From contig NZ_JACHJQ010000005.1 in the NCBI RefSeq assembly GCF_014203735.1, forward strand, positions 842,869 through 906,868: DNA of 64,000 nt, written 5' to 3'. This DNA is from Actinophytocola algeriensis. GTDB taxonomy: Bacteria > Actinomycetota > Actinomycetes > Mycobacteriales > Pseudonocardiaceae. The notes under the pieces were generated by a model. It had not been told where the DNA came from. It worked only from the letters and a program-made list of their open reading frames with translations, and searched no databases. Within the stretch, counting starts at the first letter, position 1, and each line of letters starts with the position of its first letter. The translations under genes were made by a program, and so were the position numbers. Of this stretch, positions 63,667 through 64,000 are shown in pieces.

Positions 63667-64000
63667 CGGCGGCGGTCGGCGCACCGGATGCAGGTGGTGG
63701 CCGCGGGTAGGGCCTCGAGCCGTCCCGGTGCGATGGGACCGCCGCACCGCAGGCAGGTCCCGTAGGTGCCGGCGGCGAGCCGCTCGGTCGCGGCGTCGAG
63801 GTCCCGCAGTTCCGTCCGTGCCTGCTCGAGCAGCGCGGCGGTCTGGGCCCGTTCGAACGCGATGGTGACGCCTTCGGGGTCGTGCTCGTCGTCGTCGGTC
63901 GTGTAGGCGGACGCCTCGATGATCCCGTCCAGCCTGCGGCTGAGCGCGTCGACCAGCCCGAGCGTCTCCGCACGACGCGCGGTCAGCCATCCCGCCGGGT
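63663..64000 (-). CDS. DksA/TraR-type C4 zinc-finger protein (5' end outside window)
   Basis: About 111 residues are visible; the frame is open to the right edge. The C-terminus has TYGTCLRCGGPIAPGRLEAL and TTCIRC, giving C-x2-C-x17-C-x2-C, the DksA/TraR zinc finger. A helical region precedes it (residues with TIAFERAQTAALLEQARTEL), the coiled-coil part. In this family the protein binds RNA polymerase or acts in stress response. The start is not in view. Confidence 0.85.
   Translation of the reverse strand, partial: PAGWLTARRAETLGLVDALSRRLDGIIEASAYTTDDDEHDPEGVTIAFERAQTAALLEQARTELRDLDAATERLAAGTYGTCLRCGGPIAPGRLEALPAATTCIRCADRRR

Overview
The window is very GC-rich, GTG starts are common, and it carries SARP, LuxR-LAL, ECF and STAS regulators, a DUF3159 and a DUF3817 protein, and type I PKS/NRPS genes. 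This points to a filamentous actinomycete, most likely a Pseudonocardiales member (Lentzea, Saccharothrix or Amycolatopsis-like). The genus is an inference. No rRNA, tRNA, CRISPR array or transposase was seen.

Layout. 1-9.4 kb: right end of a hybrid NRPS-PKS cluster (C-A-T, KS-AT-ACP, then a lone adenylation protein, all joined by ATGA overlaps), an acyltransferase-3 membrane protein and a small membrane protein. 9.4-15.8 kb: an M48 membrane protease, divergent from a tight three-gene unit of a degenerate protein kinase with an N-terminal strand-repeat motif, a UPF1/DNA2-type SF1 helicase and a winged-helix protein of unknown role. This unit is the best candidate for an undescribed, possibly defence-related system. 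15.8-25.2 kb: secreted GH43, MFS exporter, two LysR regulators around a dialkylglycine decarboxylase, a lone acyl carrier protein and an AfsR-like SARP. 25.2-30.3 kb: repeats, a secreted CHAP/NlpC-like protein, a STAS protein and a siderophore-type ABC importer operon with a methyltransferase. 30.3-36.5 kb: a secreted phosphatase, an antiporter pseudogene, a lone LigD-type phosphoesterase, a doubly frameshifted gene and a DrrAB-like exporter. 36.6-44.8 kb: SARP plus FAD monooxygenase operon, two STAS proteins, a Ser/Thr kinase and two tandem ECF sigma factors. 44.9-55.5 kb: 2'-5' RNA ligase family protein, a cutinase very like PET hydrolases next to a LuxR-LAL regulator, an XRE/methionine aminopeptidase pair over a long palindrome, transporters, AraC, and an FMN riboswitch driving a RibM-type riboflavin transporter. 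55.7-64 kb: DoxX/ECF41 pair with mirrored promoters, small stress-like genes, flavoenzymes, a second ECF41 operon with a region-4-less paralogue, and a DksA/TraR-type protein running off the right edge.

How the genes fit together. The left cluster probably assembles a short peptide-polyketide (codes read as valine, malonyl, serine) that may be acylated. Export and regulation may come from the nearby MFS, DrrAB and SARP genes, but that link is not shown. Much of the rest is regulatory or envelope housekeeping. Several loci show decay: antiporter pseudogene, internally deleted regulator, shortened LAL NTPase and compensated frameshifts.
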